This document shows, one piece after another, positions 35,801 through 49,282 of a stretch of 64,000 bases of DNA (position 1 is the first letter of the stretch; each line of letters starts with the position of its first letter). The position numbers and the translations under genes are program-made. Below the pieces are notes generated by a model that was not told the origin of the DNA, did not search any database, and saw only the letters and a list, made by a program, of their open reading frames with translations. This DNA is from Protonemura montana. Lineage: Eukaryota > Arthropoda > Insecta > Plecoptera > Nemouridae. Location: positions 26,436,651-26,500,650 of the forward strand of contig OX387603.1 of NCBI GenBank assembly GCA_947568835.1. The letters are read 5' to 3'.

Positions 35801-38800
35801 AAAGCGTTCTGATACACGGCCAATAAATTATGCTGTCTGTACTTTCAGAATTATTTCACACAGATAAGCAAAATCCATAATTATCTCCTTGATCAAAGTT
35901 AACGGCTGATTTTCCTGGTCTCAGTTTTCCTGGTCAAGGCTTTTGTTATTCTTGTCATTGGTCATTGTTTCCACAGTTCATAAGACTGAGTACCGTGAAT
36001 CCCAGCCGTGAGGAAAGCACCTGACTTGCATGCCAATGCAATCGACGTCCTTACTTAACAAAACTCTCCTTCTCATTCCGTCTTCTACAGGTCCTCTTTT
36101 GGTGCCAACTTCAGAGACTTTGTGGCAGAACATCAATCTTAGCAAATCTTTGTTTCTTTATCAAATACCATGCATTTGCATGTGTTGTACTTTCGTAGTA
36201 AATGCTGTCAACACCTTTACAGGCCTGCTTTGAAATTAATGGCTATGACACACATTGTAGGCAGGTTAAGAGGAGGATATGCATTAGTTTCCTTTCCTGG
36301 GGCATTAGTGCATTTACTAACTGCACTTGTTGATTGCACAATAATATTGTGATGCACTGGCTAGCCTTGGCAGTTAAATGCAATTGCATGCCACTGGTGT
36401 AGGCCTGTGGTTGGCTTAAGTGGATACCTAAGTGGATTGTAATGGTTTAGCATCCCGTGATGAAGCCAAGAAAAGGCTGGCACTTTCTGTGAACGATCTC
36501 TGGTGTTCGAAACGTGCTCTGTAAGTAAGTTGCAGTTTATGTCAACGTCCGATACAACCCTCGAAGATCTTTCCAAGTTCTAACGAGTTCCGTTGTCGCT
36601 TGCTTTGCCTGTGGAAACCTGCTTAAAAATGCTGCTTTGCCACACGTTACCAAAATTGACAGAGAATTTTCAGTTTGTTCCTCCTCATTATTTTTGACGA
36701 CGTTCTCTCGTTTTGAGAGTTTCTGCGTAACCTCTGGTGCGGTTGGTTTTTTTTTTATGGTGCCATGTTTTATCACAGCTAAGACTGGCAGTGTCCGAGG
36801 CATTTGTTCTTCAGTCGAGCAGGAAAGTAGTGCAAAAGTCACAGGATTGTTCAACCCTACAAAAATAAAAAGGGTTAAAAGTCCAAGATGGACCTTTCTA
36901 GTAAGATTGACTCCGTTAAGCCAGCAGTAGTTTGCATAATTATTTTAATTATTTGATCGTAAATACAAAGTTTTCACTGTCTGATGTTAAGTTGCAACTC
37001 TTTGGCTCTAGCTATCTTGATGCCACTTCCCCTGCTTCAGCTTATCTTTCCCTGCCTCGCTGAGCCACTCTCTGCTGATTTCAAAGCAGCTATTAATGTG
37101 CATGTCGACTCATGAAAACCTAACAAGGGAAATGCCTGGCCGGATCACTGATTTGCCAATTTGAGGTCGATGTAACGACAAATGTAAGCGCATGTCTATC
37201 TCGGCATGGGCTCATTTCCTTTGGACTTTGGTTATCTTTTCCTGTTTTGTTAGTTACCAATACCTACTTGGCCACGCTCTGTACTTGTTTAGTTTGGGCA
37301 GAAAAGCGGAGTGATTCAGTCCAGCAACAATCAACTCCTGTGTTTGCTTGGGCTTGCTAGCCATGTTCGTCGTACTTCGCGACTGTGTGTCCAATAAGTG
37401 GGACTCTCTCCGTTGTTTGCCGATCAAAGAAAGATTGCGCAATGCGTGCGAGTTTTTCCAGCCAGCGGCAGTGGCTACGACTTCCACTTTTTCTGCCGTT
37501 CGCGAGTTGACGGCTAAAGTCCACTTGCGGTGCAAGGTCGCTGCTGAAAACTTTGCTAAGAGGTAGCTGCATCGACGTTGACACAGTGGTCTGTGTTGGG
37601 TTCCCACTGTGGCTGGAATCTGGGACCAACTTCCACTCTTCTAAAGCTTGAAGCATTCTTGCCCTAAGAGAGAACCACCCATCTTGACGTCGTAGATATA
37701 TTTTCGTCATGCATCAAAGCTTATTCTATGATCATGGCCATGTTTATGTGGCCTAAATGTAAAGAATGATAGTAGAGGGCATGCTGAGATTGTCAACTTG
37801 GATGGTGCCAGCCCACACGACCGCCCTAGGTAGTTTTTTGGCATCTGGATTTTGAGGTGCCCTATGTTGACAAAAACAATCAATGCTCTCCAATGAAAAA
37901 AGTCACTGTGTAGAATTGTCTTATGAGGTTCTCTTTTATCCAAAATCCCAACCTTGCCAATGTTCTGGAATGGCTGAAATGGAATGAGTCAACCACACAG
38001 TTGTGTTGGGTTATGTTTCAGGTGGTTTCACGGCCACCTCTCCGGCAAGCAGGCTGAGAAGCTGATCCTGGACAAGGGGAAGAACGGCAGCTTTCTGGTC
38101 CGGGAATCGCAGAGCAAGCCTGGGGACTACGTACTCTCCGTGCGTACAGAGGACCGCATTACACACGTCATGATACGATGTCAGGTAACCAATCACTAGC
38201 CTTTGGGACTTTTCCTCAATGGTTTCATTGCTCTATTGTCAAGATGGGTTCATTTGAAAGACAGTGTGAATCCTCAGCAAAGCTGTATCTCAAGGATGGC
38301 TGGGATAAAAGTTGGAACGAGTTATCTAAGCCAAGTCAACGGCCCAGTATGGATTTGGCTCTTCTGTACGCTGGTATGACGTAGTTATCAGTATAATCCT
38401 GTCACCATCTGATTACTGCTTGGCACAGGGTTTTTCTAGCGTCTCTAACTGACACCAGGCATGCCTTTTTATATTTGCGGTATTTTGCCAGCTACAATAC
38501 TCTGAAAGTTGCTTTACTTTGTTTATTAAAGTGTTTTCCTTAACCCTTACTAGTTTTCATTTTTTTTCATTTAAGTTAAAACGCAAGTAATGGCAAATGC
38601 TTTTACCGTTATGATGCTTTAAAAGTGTTCAAAATGTAAATAATAAGGTCTATTTTTGTTTTATATAAGTGTTTTTAAATAAAAATATTAGGTTCCCTTG
38701 TATTACCAGAACGGGTTGATGTGATCAGTTTGAGCCATGTTATCAATTGAAACCAACATCCTGTTAACAAAACAGTGTTGCCTGGTGATAGATTTGTTCG

Positions 38801-41800
38801 CTAGTCTGTGGTCAGTACCAGTACATCAGAATGATCCATCTGCTTTAACCCAGCCCTATGGCTGCATGACCAGACAGGGAGTATTGATCTACCCACACCT
38901 GCCGGTGGGTCACTCAACGTCTGTATGGCATGCCATGCCCTCACTCCCTGGTCCAACTCTTGGGCTTGAGGCTACGTTCAGTGTCGAGTTTCTCAACTGC
39001 ATGCAGAATTACCCAAGCATAATTGCCGGGGAGCCACAGTCAAGTGGGTGCTGAGAGTGCGTGGGTCTTTAGTGGGCAGATTCGTTTAAGAAACAGAACC
39101 TTTTGTCACACCCTGCCCTGGCATCGGTGCTCTACGCCTGCTAATCAACCGTTCTGCTTGATTAGCAGCTAAAAAATTCCATAACTTTCCAAATAAGGCA
39201 GAAAACAAATTGTATGTCCCGTTATTTCAATCAGATTGAGTTATTTTGTTGCAAAAATGGCAAAGTATTCCTACATTTTTCTGTCTGATAAAAAATGCGA
39301 CGACTGCACTTGTCAAATCAGGCATGCAGCCTGGGAAACATCTGAAGACCATTACTATGCTAATCTTCCTGTTGTTAAGGTGAGATTTTGACTTTTGTTA
39401 CCTGCATAATTTTTACATTGGTGTTTGAAAAGTGTTAAACAGCAGCTGTTGTCTTGTGCTTGGAAGTCCTAATACTGGGTTCATCTTAACTGCGTAACGT
39501 TAATTGAATCAATTCAGCCATTGACTACCAGCAAAGACAGTCGACGAGTGAATCCACGAATTCACGTGGACATAACCTGATCTGTGCCGCAGGACAACTG
39601 CTACGACGTGGGAGGTGGGAAGCAGTTCGAGAGCCTGACAGAGCTAATCGAGCACTACAAGCGCAACCCGATGGTGGAGACCAGCGGGACAGTGGTGCAC
39701 CTGAAGCAGCCGTTCAATGCCACGCGTATCAACGCCAGCGGCATCGACAGCCGCGTGAGAGAGCTGCAGGTAACCCAGATCGTGAGTCACACCGCACGCA
39801 CCATTCATTGCATCCACCACGAGGGAACGCACTTTGGAAGAGGGCTTTTTGGTGATCGGTTCTTTGGGGGCAAAATCTTGTTCAGCAAATGGTCTGTATG
39901 GCCAACTCAAGTTACTGTGGCCAAGGTTTCATAAAAATTGCACCCAAGATGAGTGTCAAAGCTGTTAAAGTCGGGCTTTCAGTGTTGGTAAAGTTACTTT
40001 AACATGTCATGGCATTAGATTTCACTTGGTATTGTTTTGTGTTACCTCGAGAAAACACTGGCCAGGTCAAATTAAAACACAGATAAAGACAAATAACTTG
40101 GGCAGAACAAATATCTTGAAACACAGTCATTATTTAAAATATTTCACTCACATTCTGAGGTGAAATCACTCAGCTGCTGATTTTATCACAACGTGCGCCA
40201 TTCAAACAGAGCCAGTGACTTAATCGGAAAATGTCATTGGCAGGTGTACTGCAGAATAAACCTTGATAAGCAAGACGTCTGCATTTTCTCTTCACTAACC
40301 ACCAGAATAAGTAGTTGAGGGCTGTTACTAACAATCTTAAGTTGCTGGGGAGAGGCTCATAACATAATGCTTGTCGTATCTTCAATGACCAGTTATTGGT
40401 GCATCCACACGTATTACCTTCAAATCTCTGGCTGACCATTGCTTTGCACCAAAGTGATTGTCTCACTGGTAAGTTGGGACCCTAACATCTTGCCAGCCCA
40501 AGAATCCCAAGTGTAATCCTGTACTTTGTGAATGGAGTAAAGCTTTCCATTAAACTTTCCATCAAATTCCTATAGTTGTTCCCAGGATTTCTTGGTCTTT
40601 CCAGCCCATTCAATCGGGTGAAAACAAACTAATGATGGAAAAAACTGATGTGGATATTTTATCCTCGAACTCTATATTAGATAAAAGATTTTTCCAATTT
40701 TATTTCTTGTTGACTTTAGCATGAGCGTCAACACCATTTGTGTCAATTTCTTTAAGCCGTTGTGCGAGGGTGGTTAACGCCTTGTGCCGTGTCTATCTGC
40801 AGAAAGAGAACGGCACGTCGACGGGCAAGCCCGGCTTCTGGGAGGAGTTTGAGTCTCTGCAGCAGCAAGAGTGCAAGCACCTGTTCTCTCGCAAGGAGGG
40901 CCAGAAGGCAGAGAACCGCAACAAGAACAGATATAAGAACATCTTGCCTTGTGAGTGTACCCACTTTAATAGATGCATGCTGTCATAAATGAAACATTTT
41001 CCAAACTGCCCAAAATACTTTTCTTCCCTACCCTCCAACATTTCGTCGTCTACGCTTGCTCTTCTATTCCCTATATATTTCCCCTTAACTTAAATGGCAC
41101 TTTTAACTAAACCACATCATGCTAGATTAAACGCCACAAAAGACTGAATGTCTTTACAGAATTAAACCATTCCCCTTCTGAAATCATTCCCCTTTTTTTT
41201 GAGTGGCCCTGGTAGAAGCTAGATGCCGATTGCTTTGTGCCAGTATTTACCGTTAAAGAATGTTGCAAATGAGAGCAACCCTGATGATTTTAATGAGAAC
41301 CAACATTGGTTTTGATTGCCAAGTCTTGTCTTGGCTGAGCCTGCTTGTACCTGACTTGCCCCTCTGCTTGCAGTCGACCACACACGAGTGAAGCTAAGGG
41401 ATGTGGACCCTTCAGTGCCGGGCTCCGAGTACATCAATGCCAACTACATAAAGGTGCGTCCATTCAAATGAACCAAACCAGCGTCCAAAGCTGATGCATT
41501 CATGCTTCTCATCACAAGTCGCAATGGAAAGAAAACCCCTCAAAAACTTTTCGATTTGTTTTTGGCCTTCTTAGGTTTAGATGTTGTATAGATCTTAAGT
41601 ATACTGCCCAAGTTGCATCAGGAATCAGGAATTACTCTTGCACCATCAAACTTTGTAGTTGAGGTCTTAGATCAAATCTGCACAGAAATTCCAAAAAAAG
41701 TGGGGGAAAGGTCTTTAAAGCATTGTGCCTTGCCTTTTTATGACAATAATGATGATAAGTAAAGTGTTTCATACTACGAGTCTAGATCCCCAGTTCATTT

Positions 41801-44800
41801 TTCGTTTGTCTCGTCCTGAGCTCCTTAATTTCTGCTAGAATTGTGTTAAACATTGACCATTGGAAGACAAATGGGGAAAGAGTTAGAAGCTGTCAGTGAT
41901 TTTGTTTGCCAGATTTGCTTGTCAGGTTACATTGCCATTATGTTCCAGCCCGAGGAAGACTTACCTTCTGGGCTGTCAGATGAGCCACCCAAGTGCTACG
42001 TGGCTACGCAGGGTTGTCTGCCGGCTACCACCACACACTACTGGGACATGGTGTGGCAGGAGAACTCACGTGTTATCGTCATGACCACCAAGGAGATTGA
42101 ACGCGGCAAGGTAGGCTCGCTCAGCTGGTCTAATGTTAGACTCCGGGATCCAGCCCCGGCATCTGGTGTTCTAAGCCACATTAAAAAAAATTGAATTGAA
42201 ATATTTTCAATAAATCAACTAAATTTTGTCTATCAGCTATCTGTCTACTATTTACTAACAACCATTTATCAACAACCTATTCAAAGATAAACATTCACCC
42301 TTGAAAAGTGACAAGAATCCACAGAGCAAAGTTTAAAGTTAACTTCAGAGTTAAACAAAAAATCATCCAATATTAGAGGTTGTTTCTAGATTTTCAGGGG
42401 TTGTTACGATGGTGATAACAATTTCACCCCCAAATTTATGGAGGTCAAGTTTAAACTTGCTTTTTTTTGATCCTCTCTCAAGAAAAGTGACAAAAACCCA
42501 GCCTGTAGTTTTTACATGTAATGTAGAGGAAACCATAATTCTGTTCAGCTCGTCTTAACAAGCCTACATTTTCGAGTTCCTTTCAACGCTGAGCAGATTA
42601 GCTTCTGACCGAAATGGAGACCAGTCAGCCTTACTGGCAACATTGGTCATTGCCAACATTACCAACATTGCCAACATTGCTTTCACAGAACAAGTGCGTC
42701 CGCTACTGGCCAGAAGAAGGCCAATCCAAGGAGTACGGCAAGCTGACAGTCTGCAACATTCTCGAGTCCTCTACGGCAGATTACACTCTCCGAGAATTCA
42801 CGCTGGCCAAGGAAGGCTTTCCCAACGAGCGCAAAGTCTTCCACTACCACTTTCAGGTGAGCCGAGTCATTCCGTTTTGTAGCAGGCTTTCGAGTGGTTG
42901 GCACCGCTACAGTGTTGACTGGCTTTTAGGCATGGCCCGACCACGGTGTCCCTGCTGACCCTGGCTGCGTGCTGAACTTCCTCCACGATGTCAACGCCCG
43001 GCAGGAGTCTGTGCCCGAAGCTGGCCCGGTGGTCGTACATTGCAGCGCTGGTATCGGTCGCACAGGAACCTTCATCGTCATCGATATGATTCTGGACCAG
43101 ATCAAGCGGCAAGGTACGCTTACCACATAAAGTAAACCCGGCCAGCAACTTTCATATTTTGATGCTTTTTTATTTTTTTTTTATTTTTTTGCACTGTCTA
43201 ATTTCTTGGACCCTTGACAGGGTGCTACTAAAAGGAAACTAATGTCCTTTTGTTTATTTAAATTCATATGCTATAGCATTTTTATACTGGGTACCTAACA
43301 AATTTATTCCATTCTTTGATTTGCAATATTCTATTACTTATTACTTATACATGGCTATTTGATTAGTCTTGTTGCATAGTAATTTGTTAGAAAATACCAA
43401 GAAACTTGTTTAAATTTTGTTATCTGTTTCATCAGTCATCATTAGGCAGTGGAAAAAATGTGCTATGAAATCCACGGAATACTACATACTATTGTAACGG
43501 ACACTGTTCCAGTAACAAAGATATCCCTATTGCTTGCCAGGAGTTTCAGAAGAGTTTGTTAGCTATGATGGTTTTTAGACTCATGTCTACTTGATTTATC
43601 CTTAGCACTAGTTTTAAGAAAAACTATTTGAAATGGGTTTTGAATGCTAAGTAAAGGACAACTAAAGTTCCCTAATTTAGTAATTTAGTAGCTCTTTACT
43701 TAGCATTCAAAACCCATTTCAACTGGTTTTTGTTAGTTAGTCAGCTCTGTCAGCCTCTACGAAATGTGCCTCGAGTTGTGTCAACTAAGTCCTTGTGTGT
43801 CCCTGTGTGTAGGACTCGACTGCGAAATAGACATCCAGCGCACGATCCAGATGGTGCGTTCCCAGCGCTCCGGTATGGTGCAGACCGAGGCTCAGTATAA
43901 GTTTGTCTACCTGGCCGTACAGCACTACATCGAGACCGTCTCACAGCGAATGCAAGCCGAGCAGGTACGTCTCAAACCCATCGTCTCCACCGTGTACATA
44001 CCGCAAGCAGTCAAGCCAATGCGATCGCAGCCTTGGTTGGGGATCGTGTCACTTTTTCACAAGAGACAACAAACGTTATCTCGGTAAATTCCTGGGTTAA
44101 TCAATGTGATTTAGCGAAATAACGTTTGTGATCGCTAGCATAAAAGTTACACGATCGATACCCAGGTTGGCTTTGAGGGAACGTCTGCATTCCGTTGCTA
44201 GTTTGTGTTTGTCTGTACACAATCCACACATGCTTTGGACTGGGAGCAGCAAAATTACAAAACCATTTCCACTCACACTTGGCTGAAGAGGTCTCGCCCT
44301 GTCACTGTACATAACCTGAAAGCCGTCGGATGGTGCTAAATGCCGTCGGTACGGAGCTGCTTGTTGCGTTGCTGAGCGTGGGCGCCGGTGTCTTGCAGAA
44401 GAGCCTGCAGCTCGGCCGCGAGTACACGAACATCCGGTACTCGGCGGAGGTCGCCGCTGACCCGGCTGTGGCGGCCGCGAAGGGCCTGACGCTGACGCTG
44501 TCACGTTCCACCACCTCGCTGCCAACTTCGCCAAGCGGTCGCGACAACAAGCGCGGGCCCAGCCGTGCAACATCCGATGCACATCTGCCAAGGTACGGCT
44601 TTGTGCTGACACGCCGACTTCGAGGCTTGCATGGGCATCTCTCCCGGGCACATAATGCAGACATTTTCTTATCCCCATGAGCTCCAAGTTACCTCTACCA
44701 GTGAATTAAGTAGGATTATTAGCGTTGAGTGTAGGTTATAGGTAGAGTTTCAACGTCAATGTTACAGTCTCTGCGTGAAAGATGTCTACCTCACCGACAA

Positions 44801-45950
44801 AAATGCAGAGTACCGGAACGTCACGTTAAGTGGAGCCACTGTCGTATGAAATTTAATTTCGATAATTTTCGTAGGTTACTCGCTTTTTAATATCGTTACG
44901 TGTGTATCAATCGTTGAGGTAAACATTGATAGAGATTTTTTAAGCGTGAAAAGTCTCAAAAGCGAGTTAACCTACGAGAAATATCGAAATTAAAATTCAT
45001 ACGACAGTGGCTCCACTTAACGTGATGTTCCGGTACTCTGCATTTTTGTCGGTAAGGTAGTCATTTGGCGGCCATCTTTCACGCGGAGACTGTAACATTG
45101 ACGTTGTTTCTCTACCTATAACCTACGCTCAACGTTATTAGCTATTTCGAAACTACAAAAGTAATAAGATTACATAAAATGAGTTTAAAAGAATTAACAC
45201 GATGATACAGTTGACAAAATTAAAACACAGTTCTGCTATATCCATCTGAATCTGAGGGGTAGGGTGGTAACAAGGCTCTAATATTCTTCTGACAAATTTT
45301 ATTCAATTGCCAAATCTTTTTTTTTCTATTGAACTGAAGAAAGAAAATGTTAGTGAATGCGAACGTTGTTTTCAAACATTGGTTTACCACGATGCTATGT
45401 TTTCTTATATCAGTAACACCAAAGTCTTGAATAATCTTGCTACACCGCGCTACCATGACAACGTAACAACGAGGTAGCAAAATAACGTTGGCACAGCCTG
45501 GAGTAGCCATGGGTGGGAAAATATTTGTTTTACTGCCTGCTTTGCCACCTCCTGGCCCATCTTTTTTTTTTTAAGGAAAATGCAAGATACCTGCCAAGGA
45601 ATCTTGGAGGCTGGGTATCCTGGCACAGATGTGAGGAAGTTCCCTCTGGATTGGCAAAACATCTGTTTAACCTAACCTGCTCGACTCCCAATAGCTTTCT
45701 CTCCAACCTACACAGATGTGAAATGCTTGGGGATAATTTATTTGCTTATAGGCTTTGTTAAAGGTAAGATACGACTAGGACAAGAAAGTTTAAAATGTGC
45801 GTTGCTTGCCGCAGGCCGCCTGATGACCTCCCGCGTCAGATCTACGAGAACATTCCCCTCAAGGAGCGCAAACTGTCAGCCAACAGTTACAACATCGGGC
45901 CGCCCCCGAGCTTTGCTCCGCCCCCGCCGCCGCCCCCTCGCAAGACGTGA
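29877..45950 (+). CDS. csw: SHP2-type protein tyrosine phosphatase (corkscrew)
   Basis: Thirteen phase-consistent exons encode 631 aa: 29877-29890, 30264-30386, 30509-30703, 38022-38184, 39593-39769, 40803-40950, 41374-41453, 41949-42110, 42689-42856, 42930-43113, 43813-43964, 44399-44592, 45815-45950. The N-SH2 starts at MASRRWFHPN ([18 protein letters not shown]). The C-SH2 starts near residue 112 ([27 protein letters not shown]). The PTP domain starts near residue 240 ([20 protein letters not shown]) and includes TQGCLPATT, the WPD loop (AWPDHGVP) and the catalytic loop [13 protein letters not shown] (Cys about 448). The tail keeps two SHP2-type phospho-tyrosine sites (EYTNI, IYENI) and ends [16 protein letters not shown]. 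The family works downstream of receptor tyrosine kinases to promote Ras/MAPK signalling. The start of exon 41949 is the least certain; an upstream acceptor would add 14 residues in frame. The third intron is 7.3 kb. AATAAA lies at 47305. Confidence 0.96.
30704..38021. other. Large csw intron, 7.3 kb, between the two SH2 domains
   Basis: No exon, RNA gene or complete element is supported. It holds (TA)n near 31130, a (CA)n run near 32578 and several GC-richer patches (31300-31780, 33720-34060, 34180-34480) with short ORFs on both strands that match nothing recognised. An intron this long early in a signalling gene is a usual place for enhancers, but no specific sites were identified. Confidence 0.5.
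43572..43738. mobile_element. MITE copy B, same family as copy A, in a csw intron
   Basis: It begins TTTTTAGACTCATGTCTACT, the reverse complement of the right end of copy A, and has inverted arms around TTTTGAATGCTAAGTAAAG and CTTTACTTAGCATTCAAAA. The right side is shorter than expected, so this copy looks truncated. It lies in the csw intron between exons 42930-43113 and 43813-43964. Confidence 0.55.
44723..45134. mobile_element. 412-bp hairpin MITE in the last csw intron
   Basis: Arms of about 165 bp start CGTTGAGTGTAGGTTATAGG on the left and, inverted, CGTTGAGCGTAGGTTATAGG on the right. They pair over most of the element (CTCTGCATTTTTGTCGGT, CCACTGTCGTATG). A 7-bp direct repeat TTATTAG flanks it (44716-44722 and 45135-45141). 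A 7-8 bp duplication would suit hAT or P-type mobilisation; the family is unassigned. The arms are about 90% alike. Confidence 0.8.
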
Positions 45951-48900
45951 CCCCAGCCAACTCCCGCCCCTACCGGCCCCTAGGTAGGGCCGCCATTGAT
46001 TGACGGAACGTTGCCGTGTTTTGCAATCAACGTTTCGCTCTCTTTTCACCACGGCCAAAGCCTGTTTATTTGTGGCTTGTGTTGGGAGAGTCGATTGGTT
46101 TCCAGGAAGACGAGTTTGCGTTTTGTGTCTTAGTCTCAAAGCCTGCCGTCGGGCGGCCGCTAGGAGCAGGCAAATGTCGCTGAATTCCAAGCGAGTTGGC
46201 GTTTCCATAACGTTCGGCACGCACTAGACTGCGTGCTCAATTACAAAAATATGTGATTTAATTTATTATCGACAGTTCAAAAATTGTATCGAGATAATAT
46301 TAGTGAATATTATGTATGCATTTGGAAGCGAGGCTAAATATTATTTGAGAGCTTTTCCGTACACGTATTATTAAGGTGAATGGTAGACTTTGCAGAATGA
46401 CTTTAGGATGCAGATGCAAGCTTTTGCTAGCCGCGATGGTTATTTAAAGGAAAGAATCGAGAAGTGGATTGTTCGCATAATGTAGAAACGTTGTAGTTCA
46501 CCGAATTGCTGGCTCCAAGAGTCGTTTGTTGTCGATTTCTGCACACCTTGAACCAAGGTGAGAGAGCAGTAGATTTTGATAAAGAAAAATTTGACATTTC
46601 AAAGCAAGGTTTTACTCTTTGAACTGATGTCCAGGCTAAGACTTGAAACAAGTGCATTTTATTTTTAGCACTTCTGCCCGCATCGAACCTAGGCCACATG
46701 ATTGGTATATTTTCCGTCGAGAAGCATCTTAGTCAAACACGCTCTCGACTGAGGTCATCGCCCAGGTTGTCGCGATGTCGGTTAGAATATTACTCGTAAA
46801 CCTAAATCGATGTGTCCACTGAAACATTATTATTATTATTATTATGCAATTATTGTGATTCATGTGCGTTTGTCTGGTGATATGTATTCATTTACAATGT
46901 ACATAAATTACACAACAATTATGCTATTATGTTCATTGCAATTGCAATGGTTTTTATTACTGTTAGCCAAATCAGGAAAGAGTCGGATAAGACATTTTTT
47001 TAAAGGGATTCCTTAATTACCCACTCCATACTTGTCTAGATATCGTGGATTTCTAAAGATCATGAGTATGTGGAAGGGAGTGGCTTCTGGCTGTTAGTTT
47101 AGGCAGTGGTTGAATGCTTTCATGTGGGTATTCCAGTGCAAGACAGGGTCAGTGGCACCAGGAGGTTGTCCCAAAGTCTGAGATTTGAAACTGTTTCTTT
47201 TTTACCAAGCATTAGAGATATCCTGGCTGGAACCCTGTCCCTTTGGCTAGCACTGATCCAAATTTGCTACTCAGTAATAGCAGCTTTGTGCTGTACTGTC
47301 AAAGAATAAAGATTATGCAAAGTCTAAACATAAGAATAGACTAACCAGTATTTGTGTGAGTTTGTTATGTGCATGAAGGCCAACTAGGTTGGTATCCAGT
47401 TCCTCGTAAAATGCTTCCAACCAAAACAAACTGTGCTGTTAGCATCATACGTATGTTTACATCTGAGTCTGGATAGAGTGCAGGCAACTGACCTATTGGC
47501 TATTTCTTACCCACGCAAGGTATTTATTATGAAGCCTATAGCGGGGTTCAGTTGAGAGAGAATACCCATCAGTGTGCCAGTGGGTGGACTACTTGACGCC
47601 GGCGCACTTGTGAAATTGTAGTTATTATTAATTAGCATGTGATGCAAGTGTTAGGAGTCATGGGTTGTGATCGTAAGAACGTCATCTCGATGACGATTGT
47701 TGCGTACGGTGCCCGTTGGGAGGTTCTGTTCGAGCCAGGAGCCTGTCTGAGCAGGTACCAGCAGTCCAGAAGACCGGACTCTTATGCAACAGCAGCCTCC
47801 GAGGACGCCGTCGATGACCCACTACCTACGTCAAGTTACTGCCAAGGTACAAACTGGTAGGAAAGGTATGCATTCTTGGTGTTATGTAATATCTTTACTT
47901 GACCCCTACTTCGTCGTTGGCACCTTGCTCGACTGGAATATCATACCATTTGTTCGGCTGGAGCTGGGTGCTAACTGCTTATAAGGCGGTCAAAACAGGA
48001 AATTTGTACATCTCGTCTTCGCAGCTCTTTGGTAAGATGAAATCCATGTGTTCTTGAAATCACCTGGTAATCATTTGAGTCCCTGTTTCAATCTTGGCAA
48101 GTAGAATATCGAAACAGTGTAGCTTACTTTCGTCACACCAGTTATTAAAAATGTAATTGCCGTTGAGTTCGTTGACTGTTAGTGTTGGCCAGGTAGCAGG
48201 TACCAATACCTATTACTGTGAACCTAAGAATTGCAGGATTTGAAGTAACTAGAGTCAATACCAGCGAAGCGCCTTTTCATAAACTTACAACTATAAGGTG
48301 CAATTCACATAAGTAGTTTGGGAAAATTAGACGCAAGTAAGCTGTACAGCAATTTAGGTGGACACCGCTCACGAATAATCGATTCTCTTAACTGGAACCC
48401 AGAGGTATATACAGAAGTTGTGCCTACAAGTGCAGGATATGTCGATCGTATCCAGGATTTTATGGTTGGCATGATATCACCTTACCACGGCCTTCCCCTT
48501 CGAGTACAGGGTAGCCTTCGAAATGCAGACATAAGCCGTAACGTCGGTCACGAATCGCATAGTCGGCCGCCCTCGCTGTTACATAACACTTTAATTCGTG
48601 ATCCTCATCTCGAAGGACACCAAGTGGCGACCATGTTATAAAAAGCTAGAGCTGTCGGGAACTCTGATAAAACAGGCTCTCCCTCTAATAGTCTAATAGT
48701 CTCTGTGCCAAAGACGTCTTTGCTCTTGGTTTATCTGCATGATAAAAGGCTGTCAACGAATGTGCAGCGTGCTTTGAAGCGCACACTTAGCGCTATGAAC
48801 GTCGCTTCACTTGAATTACTGTTAAGCCCACGGAATGGTTGCGTCATGTACATCTACGTCTGCAGGAAAGATGCTGCTTATTGTGAACTTCCAAATGAAA

Positions 48901-49256
48901 TTAGAGTACCAATGCTTATAACCTGAGGAAGAGAGGGAATTCCCGCTCGTCTTCACCTTGACGATCGTGACGTTATTTTTTTCTAGAAAGAGTCGCAATT
49001 ATAGGTAGGCATTAGAGATGCTGAAATTGAAAAACAAAGCTCTCCCTCCCTTCCCTCTTTAAGTGCCAACTTTGATCGGCCTCCAATCATCGTTGACCAT
49101 CTCCTATCTATGGTTTCTTGTTGTCGGCTTCCCAGAGCGCAGTCTCTTCGCCACCGGAATAGACGACACGACCAGGCCTCCGTACAGGGCTCTGGAGGCG
49201 ACGCTCTGACGTAGCGGATCGACCGACGCCGACAGCGACCTTGCAGGCGTCGCGAA
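45951..49256. other. csw 3' UTR and spacer
   Basis: The csw 3' UTR probably runs to about 47330 (AATAAA at 47305-47310). An (ATT)n run lies at about 46827-46845. Beyond that no gene is supported; the ORF at 48318-48641 (107 codons) has no recognisable domain or splice context. Confidence 0.5.
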
Positions 49257-49282
49257 ATGAAGACCGACATGACGCTGGAAGG
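49257..49282 (+). CDS. Candidate alternative first coding exon A of the transporter
   Basis: ATG in a GC-rich patch (cgaaATGA) encodes MKTDMTLE and ends in donor GG|GTGAGTGAG. It leaves in phase 2, the phase needed to enter exon 52419-52539. Only eight full codons, so evidence is limited to donor quality, phase and GC content. Confidence 0.4.

Noticed and set aside
48318-48641. 107-codon ORF downstream of csw
   Set aside because: No recognisable domain and no splice or poly(A) context. Composition is like the surrounding spacer.
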